This document shows, one piece after another, positions 60,534 to 64,000 of a stretch of 64,000 nucleotides of DNA; the stretch's first letter is position 1, and each line of letters opens with the position of its first letter. The stretch is from NCBI GenBank assembly GCA_022496205.1, contig WTXD01000020.1, positions 62,001 through 126,000 on the forward strand. The letters are read 5' to 3'. The notes beneath the pieces are model-generated. The model was not told where the DNA came from. It did not search any database and saw nothing but the letters and a program-made list of their open reading frames with translations. A program made the position numbers and the translations under genes. Source of the stretch: Gloeopeniophorella convolvens. Taxonomy: Eukaryota; Basidiomycota; Agaricomycetes; Russulales.

Positions 60534-61686
60534 AGGATCCTGGGGTCAACTCGTAGTATGGCGTTGGGTGAGGTTGGGTGGTGGTGGTCAAAAGAATTGA
60601 CAAGGTGCAAAGGATGCAGCCGCGCCGCCTCTCTCGGACGCCGGCGCCGTCGTGACTGACAATTTTCACTCCGAGTCAACGCCTGACAGCTTTCAAGTGG
60701 ATGCTCGCCGGCAGTCGTATAGCCGACTTGAGCGACATGGCATCTCGTCACGCTCGTTCTCTAAGTCGACGAAAAACTGCATGGCTCGGAACGTGCAAAA
60801 GCGACGATACGAACGATGGAGCAATGTCAACGTGATGGAAGCACCATGGTGAGCCCGTTCTGCTGTTCTGACGCGTTGCAAGCATAGGCGGCTTGTAACC
60901 ATAACCCCAATCTAGGTGTCAGATCTTCAGCTTCATCGGCCCAGTCGGACTCAGCTCTCGAGTCCCTCAATCCGTTTCTTTTAGTCACAAGCACCAGACG
61001 CAGACGGTTCCAGCTGCGCCAGCCAGCGGCCGCTGTCGCGCCCAACTACTGCGCCCCAAATATTCAGGTACCACCAGGTAGTCAAGATTAGATTCGCCTG
61101 CAAGTAAGTATCCTCTAACGGACCAGTGCATATCATTTCTCCCGTGTTCGGTAATTTTGCCCAACAGAGAGCCAAACGTTCACGTTCAGGTGGCAATTTC
61201 GCTTCCATAAACGTGATGCGACGATGTAAAGAAGACAGGCGCCCCTGAGATGATGTCACGGTGCCACCGTTGATGGGCCCAGGGCAATGTCTTGTTTGTG
61301 GATCACGACTTCCACCCGTACGTAGCTAGCATTCACCATTGGAACTTACTTTCCGGTACACGAAATAGAATTATGCTACCAACGCCAGGGCATTCTCACA
61401 TATACCACATCAACCATCCACGTGCGTTGAGTACCGCAGGTCTGCCCGACTCTAGAGTCAAGCATACAACGTGCATAGGAGATCCCAAGTTCGTATATAT
61501 GATAGGACTCTGGAGACGGTCAGTATCCACATGTCTGTCTATCTAGCACATCTACGCAAACTATACGGCACAGTTAGCGTCCATGACATCTGCAGAGCGG
61601 GCAACGAAGACACTCACATCGCGACGGACGCCATGTTGGTGTCCTTTTCCGGTTCTGAACCCGCGCTGAACTCTGGACCCAATAAA
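60534..61686. other. intergenic, with conserved block at 60899-60929
   Basis: Holds the C3 upstream region, including the 31-bp block shared with C2 (366 bp before the C3 ATG). No gene supported. Confidence 0.5.
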
Positions 61687-63648
61687 TCACCAGAGAACAA
61701 GCCCATCTCCGGGCTCAGAGCCAGAATCGGTGTCTGACATATCGTCCTCGTCTTCCTCCGAGGAATGGCCCTCCTTATCGTCCCATTCAAAGTAGTCAAC
61801 GAGCTTTTCTATCTCGTATGCTTCTTTCCAGTCAATCCTACACGCGGTGATGAGGACTTCTTCTATTTCTGCGTCAAAGATCCTTCGGACGTCGATCATG
61901 TCCTTGATTACGGAGGAGAGTGTGCCTCCGCCACGAACGAGCTCTCCAAAGTTGAGTTTGTTTAAGTAGAGTGACCTGAGGGGAGGAAAAAGCAACGGCT
62001 TGATAATGGCTTCACTTGCTTCTTGTGAGGGCGCGTCTGGCCTACTCTGTTGCTGCGTCCCTTCCGGACGAGAGGCTACGTTGCTGGTAGCACCCGCGTG
62101 GGGAGCATGCGTAGGGAGCATCATAGCCTGCAAGAGAGACGTCGTCCCCGATCCGCTGGTTTTCAGGGTAGTAACCTCCGCACATGACCGAAAGAGGTCT
62201 ACCCAATCTGGAGGATGATTCATGTAGGAGGCTTCGACTTCCAAGCAAAGGAGCTCCGTCAAGTTCAGTGCCGCGCACGCTCTGGATGATCTCGCATGAC
62301 CCGTTGGTCAAAAAGGATTCGTTCTCGAACTTGAGCAGGAGGTCAACCTCGTGGACGGAGCGAGGCTCGTCGAATATATCGGCGGTGCGTGATGCGCACA
62401 CCGTGGTTGATGTTAACCCGATTTCGGGGCCAAATTCAAGACAGAGGGTATGGAACGCAGGCAGCTTGGGGTTGTCGAGGTAAGAGATCGCGAAGGGAAC
62501 GATTATCGGCCATGACGCAGCTTCCTCGCCTCTCTCCGCAACAAGATGTAAGCCAAGCTGCGCGAGGGGAGGCATCTTCAATGATAGGAGTAGATCCACG
62601 GCCCCCGAACTCGACCCTTTGAGATACAATTGAGAGAGGCGTGGTAGCTCGATTATGCGGGGTTGGATAGACTGTGACCGCAATGGGGGCAAACAGCCAT
62701 CTAGGCTGAGCATCTCTAGAGTGGGGGCGGTGTCGGTCAGCACGTTAATAAGTGGGTCCAGGCCTTCACTCGAGGTACAGTAAGCAAGTCCTGAGCCTCC
62801 GGAAACTTGGAGATGAGTCAAGGCGCATTTCGGAAGGTATTTCCATGGGATGGGAAAGCAGTTGAGCCGCATCTTCCGTAACTTCGGCACTTGCCCGCTA
62901 AATAATTTGTAACCGGGTGGAGGTCTGTCGCTTGGTGAGACACAGTAGGATTTAACCAATGTTGGATCCATAGGTGTCATCACAAACTCTTCTAGAGCTG
63001 GAGCTTCCGAGCGTAGGAATGTGTGTCGTCTCAGGTTGTAGAAGGTCTCCCCGAAATTGTGCAGCGTTAGCGTGCGGATGCGAGAAAAGTGGTGGGACAG
63101 TGTAAGAAGTGTTTCGGGGGACGGCTCGAAAGGCATCGTAATGTCAATGTTCACACGCTTCGAGCGATTGAGCATCTCGAGGAACCAGTTATGATTAAAG
63201 TAGAAGCCTGGGCTTCCAATCTTGGTCCACAAGGACGCGTCTTCCAACGCAACTTGGCGCCATTGCCGGCATACGTGCGTGACGGCAACCCAGCCTAGCA
63301 ATTTGAAGATCACCAGGAATTTCCAGTCGTCCCGGAGAATGCGAAAGATACGGGAGAGGAGTTCGGGAGGGAGGAGGGAGATATGTGAGAGCGCATTGAG
63401 TTGCGTGTACACTGAGGACAAGCGCAGCCTGACTTCAACGGCCTCTTTCTCGATAGCAACCGCCTCTTTCTGAAGAGCCGTAAGCGCCTGGGTTCTCGCG
63501 GCGGTGGTTCTGGAGGATGTTGGCGGTGGCAGGCGTGGTAAGGGAGTCTTGACGTCGATGGATGTGTGGCTATAGCGATACCAACTCAGGCTCGAATTCT
63601 GGGCAGCGGAACCAAACTATTGCGAGCATACCTCTTGTCGCGTTCCAT
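61687..63648 (-). pseudogene. F-box protein, subfamily B (B3), frameshifted
   Basis: Exon 1 63632-63648 is only 17 nt (MERDK) and exon 2 starts at 63569, joined by a GTATGC..ATAG intron. A coiled N-terminus (TALQKEAVAIEKEAVEVRLR) precedes the F-box LLPPELLSRIFRILRDD, VAVTHVCRQWRQVALEDASLWTKI. Near 62273 the frame breaks: after IIQSVR the paralog-like residues (ALNLTELLCLEVEASY) continue in another frame to 61687, ending in an acidic tail DEDDMSDTDSGSE. A lost TG in GTGTGCGCGG would explain it. As sequenced the first frame stops at 62042 with about 75 foreign residues. Confidence 0.83.
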
Positions 63649-64000
63649 TTGGCAGCAGCGGCGGCTGTTCAGAAACCGTGAGCACGGACAGGATAGTAAA
63701 CCGTGTTGACCTGAGGGATTTCCGACGTCCAGGCGTCTGTGCGAACGGAAGCAGCTTGCGAAACGAACAGTTGGAAGCTGAGCTGGAGCGTACGACGGCG
63801 ACTCAGCGGCGAAGTGCCACTATGGTGACCGGCCCGGCATGACCGTCGGGCGGCATCAGGCGGCAACGGGCCCATCCATGTGCCTGTGCATCCTGGCTCA
63901 CCGATTGGCGCCGGCACCCCTGCAGTGTGCCACCAGGTTCCGCCGCGGCCGCGGGTAAATCGATAGGGGTCGTCGATAGGAGGGGTAAGCCCATTTATCT
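63649..64000. other. promoter side of B3, window end
   Basis: No gene seen. Confidence 0.45.

Noticed and set aside
58730..60751. 673-codon reading of C3 starting at 60751
   Set aside because: Includes the true first exon in the wrong frame and an intron; C1 and C2 show the conserved MQ-type exon 1 instead.

Overview
This looks like nuclear DNA of a basidiomycete fungus, probably an Agaricomycete (inference, no species call). Most genes have several 50-80 nt introns with GT..AG borders. There are mitochondrial-targeted cyclophilin, succinate dehydrogenase anchor and cytochrome c oxidase VIIc genes, a split tRNA-Thr gene, NACHT-ankyrin STAND proteins, and a large lineage-specific F-box family. 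I placed exon borders by reading frame and by comparing paralogs within the window. No rRNA gene, CRISPR array or bacterial-type operon was seen.

Layout. 1-1508 holds the 3' part of a STAND/ankyrin gene cut by the window edge. 2.8-7.4 kb is a GC-rich island of conserved genes: cyclophilin, FAD monooxygenase and an EFM7-like methyltransferase. 7.7-11.9 kb is a second STAND (NLR-like) gene in inverted orientation with an expanded ankyrin array. 13.1-14.7 kb has a decayed EFM7 fragment followed by SDH4, and 16.8 kb has tRNA-Thr(UGU). 18.4-33.7 kb holds five F-box genes on the minus strand. Three of them have a small secreted-peptide gene or its relic about 270 bp beyond their stop. 34.1-37.2 kb is a second conserved island: an LRR protein and COX VIIc. 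37.7-45.2 kb has two plus-strand F-box genes of another subfamily and a decayed TPR relic. 47.0-50.9 kb is a tandem pair of TPR plus double-CCCH zinc-finger genes. 51.7-63.6 kb has four more minus-strand F-box loci, one split by a 2.2 kb terminal-inverted-repeat element that itself carries a SINE-like insertion.

The accessory part is birth-and-death territory. Of 11 F-box loci, at least three are broken by frameshifts, a nonsense codon or transposon insertion. One TPR-CCCH copy has an in-frame stop, and one EFM7 copy is a relic. F-box proteins would be substrate adaptors of SCF ubiquitin ligases, and NACHT-ankyrin proteins are candidate non-self sensors (family knowledge). No direct functional link between these sets is shown by the sequence. 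Several breaks are one- or two-base changes in short homopolymers or dinucleotide runs, so some could be assembly errors.
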